Position numbers and translations under genes: made by a program. Below the pieces are notes generated by a model. It was given only the letters and a program-made list of their open reading frames with translations. It had not been told where the DNA came from and searched no databases. A stretch of 26,888 bases of DNA from OLB6 sp964467455 (lineage in GTDB: Bacteria > Bacteroidota > Ignavibacteria > Kapaibacteriales > Kapaibacteriaceae). The DNA is taken from positions 1 to 26,888 of the forward strand of contig CAYXQJ010000043.1 in NCBI GenBank assembly GCA_964467455.1. Reading direction: 5' to 3'. Shown piece after piece: positions 7,870 to 14,886 of the stretch (positions are counted from its first letter, which is position 1; every line of letters begins with the position of its first letter).

Positions 7870-9315
7870 ATGACCGTCGCCCAGGAACAACAGATCCACG
7901 GTACCCACTCGCCGCATGAAGAACCAGTGCGCGAGCAGCTGGTGCTTGGCAATCCGTCGATCAAGGACATCACGGCCCGGATCGCCAGCATCGTGGAATC
8001 GAAGATCACCACGAAGTACTTGCTTACGCTCGGGCTCACGGCCTCGATGGCAGGTCTCGGCTTGTTCGCATTGTATTACACGATCGTCACCGGTATCGGT
8101 GCATGGGGCTTGAACAACCCCGTTGGTTGGGGTTGGGACATCACCAACTTCGTCTTCTGGATCGGTATCGGTCACGCCGGCACGCTGATCTCGGCCATTC
8201 TCTTCTTGTTCCGTCAGAAATGGCGTACGGCCATCAACCGATCAGCTGAGGCCATGACGTTGTTCGCAGTGGTCTGCGCCTTGACGATGGTGTTGAGTCA
8301 CACAGGTCGTCCGTGGCTCTTCTACTGGCTGCTTCCATTCCCGAACCAGATGCAGATGTGGATCAACTTCCGCTCGCCACTTGCATGGGACGTGTTCGCC
8401 GTCAATACCTACTTCGCCGTTTCGCTGTTGTTCTGGTTCGTGGGTTTGATCCCCGACCTTGCAACACTCCGTAACTACGTCAAGAGCGACATCGCCAAGA
8501 AGGTCTACAGCATCTTCTCGTTGGGCTGGACCGGTTCGAACCGTCACTGGCATCACTACGAGATCGCCTACATGATCTTGGCCGGTATCTCCACACCACT
8601 CGTGTTGTCGGTACACTCGGTCGTGAGTTTCGACTTTACCGTGGGCATCATGCCCGGTTGGCACACGACGATCTTCCCGCCATACTTCGTTGCCGGTGCT
8701 ATCTTCTCCGGCTTCGCCATGGTGATGACGTTGATGGTGATCGCACGTGAGATCCTCGATCTCAAGCAGTTCATCACGCTCAAGCACTTCGAGAACATGA
8801 ACAAGATCATCCTCGCCACAGGCATGATGGTCGGTTATGCCTATGCAATGGAAATGTTCATCGCATGGTACTCCGGCAGCCAGTGGGAGCGTTGGATCTT
8901 CATCAACCGCGCCTTGGGCGATTATGCCTGGGCTTATTGGACGATGGTCATCTGCAACGTGGTCTCGCCGCAGGTGTATTGGTTCAAGAAAGCACGTCGC
9001 AGCATCCCGCTGATGTTCGTCATCTCGATCTTCGTCAACATCGGCATGTGGTTCGAGCGCTTTACGATCATTGCCACGACGCTGCACCACGACTTCCTCC
9101 CGGCATCATGGGGCTACTACTCGCCAACATGGGTCGAGATCTCCATCTTCGTCGGCACCTTCGGCATCTTCCTCACGCTCTTCCTCTTGTTCGCCAAGTT
9201 CGTACCTGTGATCGCCATCGCCGAGGTCAAAGCCATCATGCCCGGCGCTCAGCCGTCGCATCATCACGACCATGGCCATGAGCACGAAACGGAATTGAAA
9301 GGACATCACGCATGA
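7870..9315 (+). CDS. actC: Alternative complex III subunit C, NrfD-type quinol-binding membrane protein
   Basis: NrfD/PsrC-family integral membrane subunit, 481 residues, that takes electrons from menaquinol or another quinol and passes them to ActB. After a 50-residue polar N-terminus, about ten hydrophobic helices follow, with characteristic segments such as WDITNFVFWIGIGHAGTLIS, LSHTGRPWLFYWL and FRSPLAWDVFAV. The C-terminus ends in a His-rich tail (SHHHDHGHEHE). A second ATG at 7862 is out of frame; 7870 is the only good start. The stop overlaps the actD start (ATGA). ActC and ActF are distantly related and are the two large membrane subunits of the complex. Confidence 0.96.
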   Translation: MTVAQEQQIHGTHSPHEEPVREQLVLGNPSIKDITARIASIVESKITTKYLLTLGLTASMAGLGLFALYYTIVTGIGAWGLNNPVGWGWDITNFVFWIGIGHAGTLISAILFLFRQKWRTAINRSAEAMTLFAVVCALTMVLSHTGRPWLFYWLLPFPNQMQMWINFRSPLAWDVFAVNTYFAVSLLFWFVGLIPDLATLRNYVKSDIAKKVYSIFSLGWTGSNRHWHHYEIAYMILAGISTPLVLSVHSVVSFDFTVGIMPGWHTTIFPPYFVAGAIFSGFAMVMTLMVIAREILDLKQFITLKHFENMNKIILATGMMVGYAYAMEMFIAWYSGSQWERWIFINRALGDYAWAYWTMVICNVVSPQVYWFKKARRSIPLMFVISIFVNIGMWFERFTIIATTLHHDFLPASWGYYSPTWVEISIFVGTFGIFLTLFLLFAKFVPVIAIAEVKAIMPGAQPSHHHDHGHEHETELKGHHA

Positions 9316-9851
9316 GTTCCGCACCTGTAGGGGTCATCGGAGAGTTCACGGATGTGAACCAGGTGGTCAAAGCCGCTGAGACCATCCGCGACGCCGGTTA
9401 TCGAAATTGGGACGTCTATACGCCGTATCCGGTCCACGGTCTGGATAAGGCCATGGGCATCAAACGCTCCATTCTTACCTACTTCTCCTTCGCAGGGATG
9501 GTAGGGGGCTTGTCGACCGCACTCGGACTCCAGTATTGGACCGGTGCCGTTGACTACATCCTCAACATCGGCGGCAAGGGCTTCTTCAACTGGCAGTTCT
9601 CGATCCCGGTCGACTTCGAATTGTCCATCCTTGGAACGGCCATCTTTACGGTCGCAGGACTGTTCCACCTATGCCGACTGCCAACCTGGTTCAATCGTTA
9701 TCAGAATGATGAAAGCTTCAAGAAGGCAACGGACGATACCTTCGTTGTTGCCATCGATTCTGAAGATGATCGATTCTCGGCAGAAGGTAGCCAAGAGTTG
9801 CTGCGCCGTCTCGGTGCTGCCAACGTCCACGTCGTGACCGCCAACGCTTGA
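9312..9851 (+). CDS. actD: Alternative complex III subunit D (DUF3341)
   Basis: DUF3341 membrane subunit of the complex, 179 residues, starting at an ATG that overlaps the actC stop. An N-terminal soluble part begins VIGEFTDVNQVVKAAETIRDAGYRNWDVYTPYPVHGLDKAMG, typical of the family (the GYR..D.YTP.PV element). Two helices follow, about 56-76 and 95-118, then a cytoplasmic tail rich in acidic residues. It packs against ActC in known complex III structures and has no cofactor. ActE begins 22 bases downstream. Confidence 0.94.
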   Translation: MSSAPVGVIGEFTDVNQVVKAAETIRDAGYRNWDVYTPYPVHGLDKAMGIKRSILTYFSFAGMVGGLSTALGLQYWTGAVDYILNIGGKGFFNWQFSIPVDFELSILGTAIFTVAGLFHLCRLPTWFNRYQNDESFKKATDDTFVVAIDSEDDRFSAEGSQELLRRLGAANVHVVTANA

Positions 9852-9873
9852 TCACAAAACGCAATCCAAACGC

Positions 9874-10455
9874 ATGAAGGCACCTCGAAAAATATCGACC
9901 TTGCTTCTGATCCTGATCGGAGCGTTCGCGGTCTTTACGGTCCTCGTACTCGCCGGACGGATCACCTGGTTCTCGGAGGAGCGTCCGGTTGAGTTCCTCA
10001 ACAACATGGACCACAACTTCAAGGCTATTCCGCAATCTGCGAATACCTTCTTCGCCGATCGTCGCTCGTTGCGTGATCCCGTAGAAGGTACCGTCGCCCG
10101 CGGTGTTGAGGTCTATACGCTCAGTGCCGGTGACGTCGACACCGCCGAGGTCCTGAACGTCGATCCACAACTGGAGCAGTCAGAATTCTTGCTGGCACGC
10201 GGACAGAATCGCTTCAATGTGTTCTGCGCGCCGTGCCACAACTACGACGCACACAGCCAATCGCGTATCGTCGCTCGAGGCTGGGCAGGCATCCCAGATC
10301 TGACACGTCCGGAGACGCAGACGCTCTCGAACGCCCGCATCTTCCACATCATCAGTGCAGGCCAGAACCTCATGCCTGCTTATGCCGACAAGATCAAGCC
10401 GATCGATCGTTGGGCCATCATCTACTATCTACGCAAGCTGCAGGGGGGTAACTAA
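9874..10455 (+). CDS. actE: Alternative complex III subunit E, monoheme cytochrome c
   Basis: Membrane-anchored cytochrome c of 193 residues. An N-terminal signal or anchor helix (about 7-28) is followed by a periplasmic domain with one heme site, CAPCH at 118-122, preceded by LLARGQNRFNVF, and a Met in GQNLMPAYADKI as the likely sixth ligand. The end, WAIIYYLRKLQ, is the usual terminal helix of class I cytochromes c. It passes electrons from the complex to a soluble cytochrome or the oxidase. The stop lies one base before the actF start, and the run of G just upstream serves actF as ribosome binding site. Confidence 0.95.
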   Translation: MKAPRKISTLLLILIGAFAVFTVLVLAGRITWFSEERPVEFLNNMDHNFKAIPQSANTFFADRRSLRDPVEGTVARGVEVYTLSAGDVDTAEVLNVDPQLEQSEFLLARGQNRFNVFCAPCHNYDAHSQSRIVARGWAGIPDLTRPETQTLSNARIFHIISAGQNLMPAYADKIKPIDRWAIIYYLRKLQGGN

Positions 10456-10456
10456 C

Positions 10457-11659
10457 ATGTCGAATGTCAACATCGGATCCAGTCCGTTGATCGGCAAGCT
10501 GCGCACGATGGGCATGGCCCTGCTGGGCGTTGGAGCTGTCGGCCTTGGCGCTACGTTCGCCGTCAGCGGCCAAGAGCGATTCTTCGCCGACTACCTCCTG
10601 GGCTTCTGGTACTTTACCGGTATCAGCGTGACGATGCTCTTCTTCTCCGCGCTCCAGTTCTTGGCACGCGCCGGCTGGAGTGCCTCGATCCGCCGCATCG
10701 CCGAGAACTTTACGGGAATGGTGCCCTTCGTGGCCATCTTCCTGATCCCGATCATCTTCAATATGATGTCGCACCACTCCATCTATGAGTGGACGCATGA
10801 GAGTGCACATTCCGATCCGATCCTGAGCCAGAAAGAACCGTACCTCAATACAACGTTCTTCTTGGTGCGGATGGGATTGTACTGCCTTCTCTGGTTCGGC
10901 ATGCTTCGTTTTGTGGTTGGTAACTCCGTCAAACAAGATGCATCTGCTTCCGACATCAAGCCAACGCGCAAGAACTGGAAACGTGCTGCTCCGTGGGTGC
11001 TGGTCTATGCGCTTACGATCACCTTCGCATCGTTCGATCTTCTGATGTCGCTGGAACCACATTGGTTCTCAACGATCTGGGGTGTGTACACGTTCGCAGG
11101 ACACTTCGTTGCCTCGTTGGCTATCCTCACGCTCATGGTCGTCGCCCTCCACAAGAATGGTCTCCTCAAGGGCTATATCCGCGACGAGCATTTCCATGAC
11201 CTCGGCAAACTCATGTTCGCCTTCTCGGTCTTCTGGACCTATATCGGATTCTCACAGTACTTCATCATTTGGTACGCCAACCTCCCCGAAGAAACGATCT
11301 ACTATACCCATCGTATGTCAGGGGGCTGGGAGATCTTTGGCTATCTGCTCATGCTGCTTCGCTTCGTCCTGCCATTCGCGCTCTTGCTGCGTCAGGATGT
11401 CAAGCGCAAGACGCAAGTCTTGAAGATCGCAGCATACGTGATCCTTGTAGCACACTTCGTTGACCTTTCGTACATCATCATGCCGGCCGTCAGCAAGGTC
11501 GTCAAGTTCGAAGGTGTGATGTTCGGTTGGCAGGAACTCACCGGCGTCCTCTTCTTCGCCGGCGTCTTCTGCTTCCTCGCCGCCCAGATGTATCAAAAGC
11601 GCAACGCCGTGGCGATCAATGACCCGCTGATCAAGGAGTCGTTTGAGTATCACGCATAG
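10457..11659 (+). CDS. actF: Alternative complex III subunit F, membrane protein
   Basis: Second NrfD-like membrane subunit, 400 residues from the ATG at 10457. The same frame is open back to 10355 inside actE, but the family start is MSNVN. GGGGGG at 10443-10448 can act as ribosome binding site. About ten helices are visible, with family segments such as DYLLGFWYFTGISVTMLFFSALQFLARAGWS, MSHHSIYEWTHES, SLEPHWFSTIWGVYTFAG and SVFWTYIGFSQYFIIWYANLPEE. It is the last gene of the block; a heptad tract and a terminator follow. Unlike in many Bacteroidota, no coxB/coxA genes follow actF here. Confidence 0.96.
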   Translation: MSNVNIGSSPLIGKLRTMGMALLGVGAVGLGATFAVSGQERFFADYLLGFWYFTGISVTMLFFSALQFLARAGWSASIRRIAENFTGMVPFVAIFLIPIIFNMMSHHSIYEWTHESAHSDPILSQKEPYLNTTFFLVRMGLYCLLWFGMLRFVVGNSVKQDASASDIKPTRKNWKRAAPWVLVYALTITFASFDLLMSLEPHWFSTIWGVYTFAGHFVASLAILTLMVVALHKNGLLKGYIRDEHFHDLGKLMFAFSVFWTYIGFSQYFIIWYANLPEETIYYTHRMSGGWEIFGYLLMLLRFVLPFALLLRQDVKRKTQVLKIAAYVILVAHFVDLSYIIMPAVSKVVKFEGVMFGWQELTGVLFFAGVFCFLAAQMYQKRNAVAINDPLIKESFEYHA

Positions 11660-11662
11660 GTA

Positions 11663-11725
11663 GTGCCAGGTGCCAGGTGCCAGGTGCCAGGTGCCATGAC
11701 GACGGACGAAGGACGAAGGACGTAA
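11663..11725 (+). repeat. Heptanucleotide repeat tract after actF
   Basis: Nine heptamers in one phase: four GTGCCAG, GTGCCAT, GACGACG, two GACGAAG, GACGTAA. GACGAAG is a rotation of the reverse complement of CGTCCTT seen in the SCO gene, so two heptamer types are fused here without a phase break. The tract starts four bases after the actF stop and runs into the terminator. Confidence 0.93.
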
Positions 11726-11758
11726 AAAAAGGCTGGAAGCTCACGCTCCCAGCCTTTT
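11724..11758. terminator. Bidirectional rho-independent terminator between actF and the membrane protein gene
   Basis: An A-run leads into a stem AAAAGGCTGG-AAGC / GCTC-CCAGCCTTTT with a TCAC loop and one mismatch, ending in TTTT. With A-run and T-run on opposite sides it can stop transcription from both strands, fitting two convergent genes. Confidence 0.88.
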
Positions 11759-11778
11759 CGCTTTAATGCTTCGCGCTG

Positions 11779-12195
11779 CTATTTGTTGAACCTGTTGGCT
11801 ACGGTCACGATGAGCGCACCACCAATGGCTCCCATTACGCATCGGTAAATGGCTTCGATCACCCACATTCCCATTGGCCAGGGAACGTTGATCGACATGT
11901 ACCAGCCGACGTTGACGACGAGCAACACGCCGAACATCACGATGGCTCCGTTCTTTGCCGCCTGTGCGACCGATAGTGGAACCTGTAAGCAGGCAAAGGC
12001 CAACACCAATGCGCCACCGATCTCCATCAATAGATAGATCAACGGATTAGGCATGGTCGCCTCGGTATGCATCAACGAACCGAACGCCGCTTGTGTATCG
12101 GCCGGCATCGGCATCGCCATATAGAAACCCCAATCAGCAAAATACCAGACGAGACTCACGGCAAACATGCCGAGAAGGCCACCCAATTTGAACAT
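11779..12195 (-). CDS. Four-helix membrane protein, unknown function
   Basis: A 138-residue membrane protein that I do not recognise. Four hydrophobic helices are visible: about 3-26 (LLGMFAVSLVWYFADWGFY), 50-72, 83-100 and 107-132 (MWVIEAIYRCVMGAIGGALIV). The loops carry few charges, and a Met-rich stretch, MAMPMPADTQ, follows helix one. A good Shine-Dalgarno sequence (AAGGAGGAG on the minus strand) precedes the ATG, which argues for a real gene. It stands alone, convergent to actF with a shared terminator, and its upstream region holds a heptad tract. No catalytic or binding motif is evident. Confidence 0.75.
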   Translation of the reverse strand: MFKLGGLLGMFAVSLVWYFADWGFYMAMPMPADTQAAFGSLMHTEATMPNPLIYLLMEIGGALVLAFACLQVPLSVAQAAKNGAIVMFGVLLVVNVGWYMSINVPWPMGMWVIEAIYRCVMGAIGGALIVTVANRFNK

Positions 12196-12210
12196 AACTC
12201 CTCCTTGATA

Positions 12211-12252
12211 GGGAACTGGGAACTGTATGCATTATGCATCCTGCATTAGGAG
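12211..12252. repeat. Heptanucleotide repeat tract upstream of the membrane protein gene
   Basis: Six heptamers in phase: two GGGAACT, GTATGCA, TTATGCA, TCCTGCA, TTAGGAG. It lies between the ribosome binding site of the minus-strand gene and the promoter region of lpd. Two unit types (GGGAACT and NNATGCA) are joined in phase, as in the tract after actF. Confidence 0.85.
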
Positions 12253-12307
12253 GAAAATAGAGACTTGTTTGACCCACCGGTCAGAATGACGGGGAAAAAG
12301 TTCGCCG

Positions 12308-12315
12308 TATCTTTG
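12308..12315 (+). promoter_or_regulatory. Candidate -7 element for lpd
   Basis: TATCTTTG matches the Bacteroidota -7 consensus TAnnTTTG exactly and lies 37 bases before the lpd ATG. No convincing -33 TTTG is seen at the usual distance, so the call rests on one element and position. Confidence 0.5.
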
Positions 12316-12352
12316 TGGCTCTGTCAACTCACCATAAAACACGTTTGAATCC

Positions 12353-13759
12353 ATGAACCAGCATACGTTCGATGTCGTTGTTGTCGGCTCCGGTCCTGGC
12401 GGTTATGTCGCCGCAATTCGTGCTTCGCAGCTTGGTCTGAAGACCGCTTGTGTGGAGCGCGACCGTTTGGGTGGTGTGTGTTTGAATTGGGGATGTATTC
12501 CCTCAAAGTCACTGCTCAAGAATGCCGAGTACATGAACTTCTTCAAGCATGCCGAAGACTATGGCTTTGGTGTGAAGGGGCTTGATGTTGACTTCCCGAA
12601 GGTGATCTCACGCTCGCGCGGCGTGGCCGATCGGATGAGCAACGGTGTGGCCTTCTTGTTCAAGAAGTATAAGGTCGCACAGGTCAAAGGATGGGGCACG
12701 CTCAAGAACAGCACGACCGTTGAGGTCAAGGATGAGAATGGTACGGTCACTGACGTGATCACGGCCAAGAACATCATCATTGCAACGGGTGCACGTCCGC
12801 GTCAGATCCCGGGTATCGATGTCGACCGCGAGTTCATCCTGACGTCGACCGAAGCGATGCTGCAGCAAAAAGCACCGAAGGAAATGATCATCATGGGTGC
12901 CGGCGCCATCGGCGTCGAGTTCGCGTACTTCTACAATGCCTTCGGTTCGAAGGTGACGATCATCGAAATGCAGGACCGCCTGCTGCCGGTGGAAGATGAA
13001 GAAGTGTCGAAGGAACTGCGCAAGGTCTTCGAACGCGAATTGGGCATGCAGATCCTGACGGAGACAAAGGTCCTTTCGGCGAAGAAGAAGGGCAAAGGCG
13101 TTGAGATCATCGTGCAGAAGAAGGACGGCAGCCAAGAGACACTGAAGGCCGATCTGGCCCTCAATGCCATTGGCGTGCAAGGCAACATCGAGAACATCGG
13201 TCTGGAAGCTGCCGGCGTTACAGTAGAACGCGGCTGGTTGAAGGTCGACAAGTTCATGCGCACGAACGTCCCGAACATCTATGCCATCGGCGACGTTGCC
13301 GGTGCACCGTGGCTTGCCCACAAGGCCTCGGCCGAAGGCATCGTTGCCGCGGAACACATGGCCGGACATCACACCGACGGTGTTGACTACAAGAACATTC
13401 CGGGCTGTACCTATTGCCAGCCGCAAGTAGCCAGCGTCGGCCTCACAGAGAAGGCAGCAAAGGAAGCCGGCCACGAAGTGAAGGTGGGCAAGTTCCCATT
13501 CACCGCGAACGGCAAGGCACACGGTATCGGCAAAGCCCAGGGATTTGTGAAGCTCGTCTTTGACGCGAAGTATGGTGAGTTGCTCGGTGCACACATGATC
13601 GGACCGGATGTGACGGAGATGATCGGTGAACTTGGCGTGGCTCGTGCGCTCGAAGCAACGGGACCGGCATTGTTCAAGACCATCCACGCACACCCGACGT
13701 TGAGCGAAGCCATCATGGAATCCGCTGCTCTTGCTTACAATGAGTGCGTGAACTTCTAA
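12353..13759 (+). CDS. lpdA: Dihydrolipoyl dehydrogenase (E3)
   Basis: FAD-dependent disulfide oxidoreductase that reoxidises dihydrolipoamide in 2-oxoacid dehydrogenase and glycine cleavage complexes. The 468-residue protein shows the N-terminal FAD motif VVGSGPGGYVAA (10-21), the redox disulfide GGVCLNWGCIPSK (Cys43, Cys48), a second nucleotide motif IMGAGAIGVEFA for NAD, the ATG-type stretch IIATGARP, the FAD-binding IYAIGDVAG, and the C-terminal catalytic pair in HAHPTLSEA. All key residues are present and length is normal. It is followed after one base by lipB, which makes the lipoyl groups that this enzyme oxidises. Confidence 0.97.
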   Translation: MNQHTFDVVVVGSGPGGYVAAIRASQLGLKTACVERDRLGGVCLNWGCIPSKSLLKNAEYMNFFKHAEDYGFGVKGLDVDFPKVISRSRGVADRMSNGVAFLFKKYKVAQVKGWGTLKNSTTVEVKDENGTVTDVITAKNIIIATGARPRQIPGIDVDREFILTSTEAMLQQKAPKEMIIMGAGAIGVEFAYFYNAFGSKVTIIEMQDRLLPVEDEEVSKELRKVFERELGMQILTETKVLSAKKKGKGVEIIVQKKDGSQETLKADLALNAIGVQGNIENIGLEAAGVTVERGWLKVDKFMRTNVPNIYAIGDVAGAPWLAHKASAEGIVAAEHMAGHHTDGVDYKNIPGCTYCQPQVASVGLTEKAAKEAGHEVKVGKFPFTANGKAHGIGKAQGFVKLVFDAKYGELLGAHMIGPDVTEMIGELGVARALEATGPALFKTIHAHPTLSEAIMESAALAYNECVNF

Positions 13760-13760
13760 G

Positions 13761-14405
13761 ATGTTCGTCACGGCCGATTGGGGCATCATTGATTTTGAAG
13801 AAGCATGGCGTCGGCAGCGTGAGCTGTCCGACGCCATCTTGCTTGAAGGTGCACCCGACACGTTGGTCCTCTGTGAACATCCTGATGTGATCACCCTGGG
13901 CCGCACGACAAAGCAGGGGAGTGTTGTCACTTCTGCAGATCTGCTCCGACACCGCGGCGTTCACGTTGTTGAGATCGACCGTGGCGGCGAAGCTACCGTG
14001 CATAATCCCGGACAACTCGTCGGCTATCCGGTCTTTCTACTCGAAAGGACGAAACCGGATCTTCACTGGTTCTTGCGCGTCATTGAGCAGTCCATCATCG
14101 ATGCATTGGCAACCTTTGGTGTTGAGTCCGGCAGAGTGGATGGTCTTACGGGCGTCTGGGTCGAGGAACAGCGAAAGATCTGCGCCATCGGGATCCATTG
14201 CCGACGCTGGGTGACCACCCATGGTTTTGCCCTGAACGTCAACAACGACCTCCGGTTGTTCTCGGATATCATCCCTTGCGGCATCACCGACCGAGGGGTG
14301 ACCAGCCTGTCTCAGGAGTTGGGCCGACCGGTCGACCTAGACCTGGTCAAAGAGGAGGTCCGCCGGGCCTTTGTTGAGAATTTTGCGAAAGTATATTCTC
14401 AGTAA
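13761..14405 (+). CDS. lipB: Octanoyl-[acyl carrier protein]:protein octanoyltransferase
   Basis: Transfers octanoyl groups from acyl carrier protein to lipoyl domains, the first step in lipoate synthesis. The 214-residue protein has the family motif RGGEATVHNPGQLVGYP (74-90, usual form RGGQ.TYHGPGQ), the catalytic Lys139 in RKICAIGIHCRRWVTTHGFALNV, and the acyl-thioester Cys173 in IIPCGI. The substitution of Asn for Gly in HNPGQ is a minor departure. It starts one base after the lpdA stop, so the pair is almost certainly cotranscribed. A region of GTAAG repeats with a hairpin follows its stop. Confidence 0.95.
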   Translation: MFVTADWGIIDFEEAWRRQRELSDAILLEGAPDTLVLCEHPDVITLGRTTKQGSVVTSADLLRHRGVHVVEIDRGGEATVHNPGQLVGYPVFLLERTKPDLHWFLRVIEQSIIDALATFGVESGRVDGLTGVWVEEQRKICAIGIHCRRWVTTHGFALNVNNDLRLFSDIIPCGITDRGVTSLSQELGRPVDLDLVKEEVRRAFVENFAKVYSQ

Positions 14406-14458
14406 GCTTGCGTAAGTCAATAAAATCAAGTAAGTTACTTTATCGTAAGGGCTTACTT
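14402..14458. repeat. Cluster of GTAAG repeats with a hairpin after lipB
   Basis: GTAAG occurs at 14402, 14412, 14430 and 14445, and its complement CTTAC at 14452. The last copies form a hairpin at 14428-14458: AAGTAAG pairs with CTTACTT, TTAC pairs with GTAA, with a GGG bulge and a TTTATC loop. No T-run follows, so it is not a standard terminator; it could protect the 3' end of the lpdA-lipB message or be a protein site. Confidence 0.55.
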
Positions 14459-14474
14459 CAAACCGCTCGACTTT

Positions 14475-14502
14475 TGGATGCTGGACGTCGGACGCCGGAC
14501 GT
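14475..14502. repeat. Short heptanucleotide tract between lipB and tRNA-Gly
   Basis: Four heptamers in phase: TGGATGC, TGGACGT, CGGACGC, CGGACGT. These are the complement of the CGTCCGG-type unit found in ctaA and at 22077. The rest of the 14406-14577 spacer shows nothing else I can name apart from the GTAAG cluster. Confidence 0.8.
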
Positions 14503-14577
14503 GGTATGTGGAAAACCCTGTGGATATCGCTACGGCCTGTATTGTCAAGACCTTAGGCCAAAGCAAAAAAATGCACG

Positions 14578-14606
14578 TTGACAGGTATGGCCCAACCGTG
14601 TATGTT
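14578..14606 (+). promoter_or_regulatory. Promoter of tRNA-Gly
   Basis: TTGACA (14578-14583), a 17-base spacer, then TATGTT (14601-14606). The second element continues as TATGTTTG, an exact match to the Bacteroidota TAnnTTTG consensus, so the site fits both the general sigma-70 and the Bacteroidota form. The expected start lies about ten bases before the tRNA. Confidence 0.82.
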
Positions 14607-14623
14607 TGTACCAGTTCTTTGAT

Positions 14624-14697
<74 letters not shown>

Positions 14698-14713
14698 GAC
14701 GACGCGAGTCGTC
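14698..14713 (+). other. Perfect hairpin with GCGA loop at the tRNA 3' end
   Basis: GACGAC, loop GCGA, GTCGTC: a six-base-pair stem closed by a GNRA-type tetraloop, beginning two bases after the tRNA. It is well placed to guide or limit 3' trimming of the precursor, which is inference. Confidence 0.6.
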
Positions 14714-14731
14714 ACTTCCTCTTTATGCTGC

Positions 14732-14776
14732 ATGCCTTGCCGTCTCATTCCCCCCTGATGGCGAGGCATTTTTTTT
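14732..14776 (+). terminator. Rho-independent terminator of the tRNA transcript
   Basis: ATGCCTTGCC pairs with GGCGAGGCAT (one G-T pair) around an 18-base loop, directly followed by a run of eight T. It ends the tRNA-Gly unit and separates it from the porU gene. Confidence 0.85.
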
Positions 14777-14886
14777 GCTGGTAACTTTCGGAACCGCCAA
14801 GACACAATACATCTGGCAGCATGCGTCTAAACACCGTGCCGGTTCGCAGCTTCCCCGAGAACAATCCACCACTCCGTCATTTTTAC

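Noticed and set aside
12608..13930. A 440-codon open frame on the minus strand across lpdA and lipB
   Set aside because: It is the complement of two firmly identified genes; the lack of stops follows from their codon bias.
14782..14815. Promoter before porU (TAACTTTC or TACATCTG)
   Set aside because: Each has a mismatch to TAnnTTTG and no clear -33 element; not strong enough to annotate.
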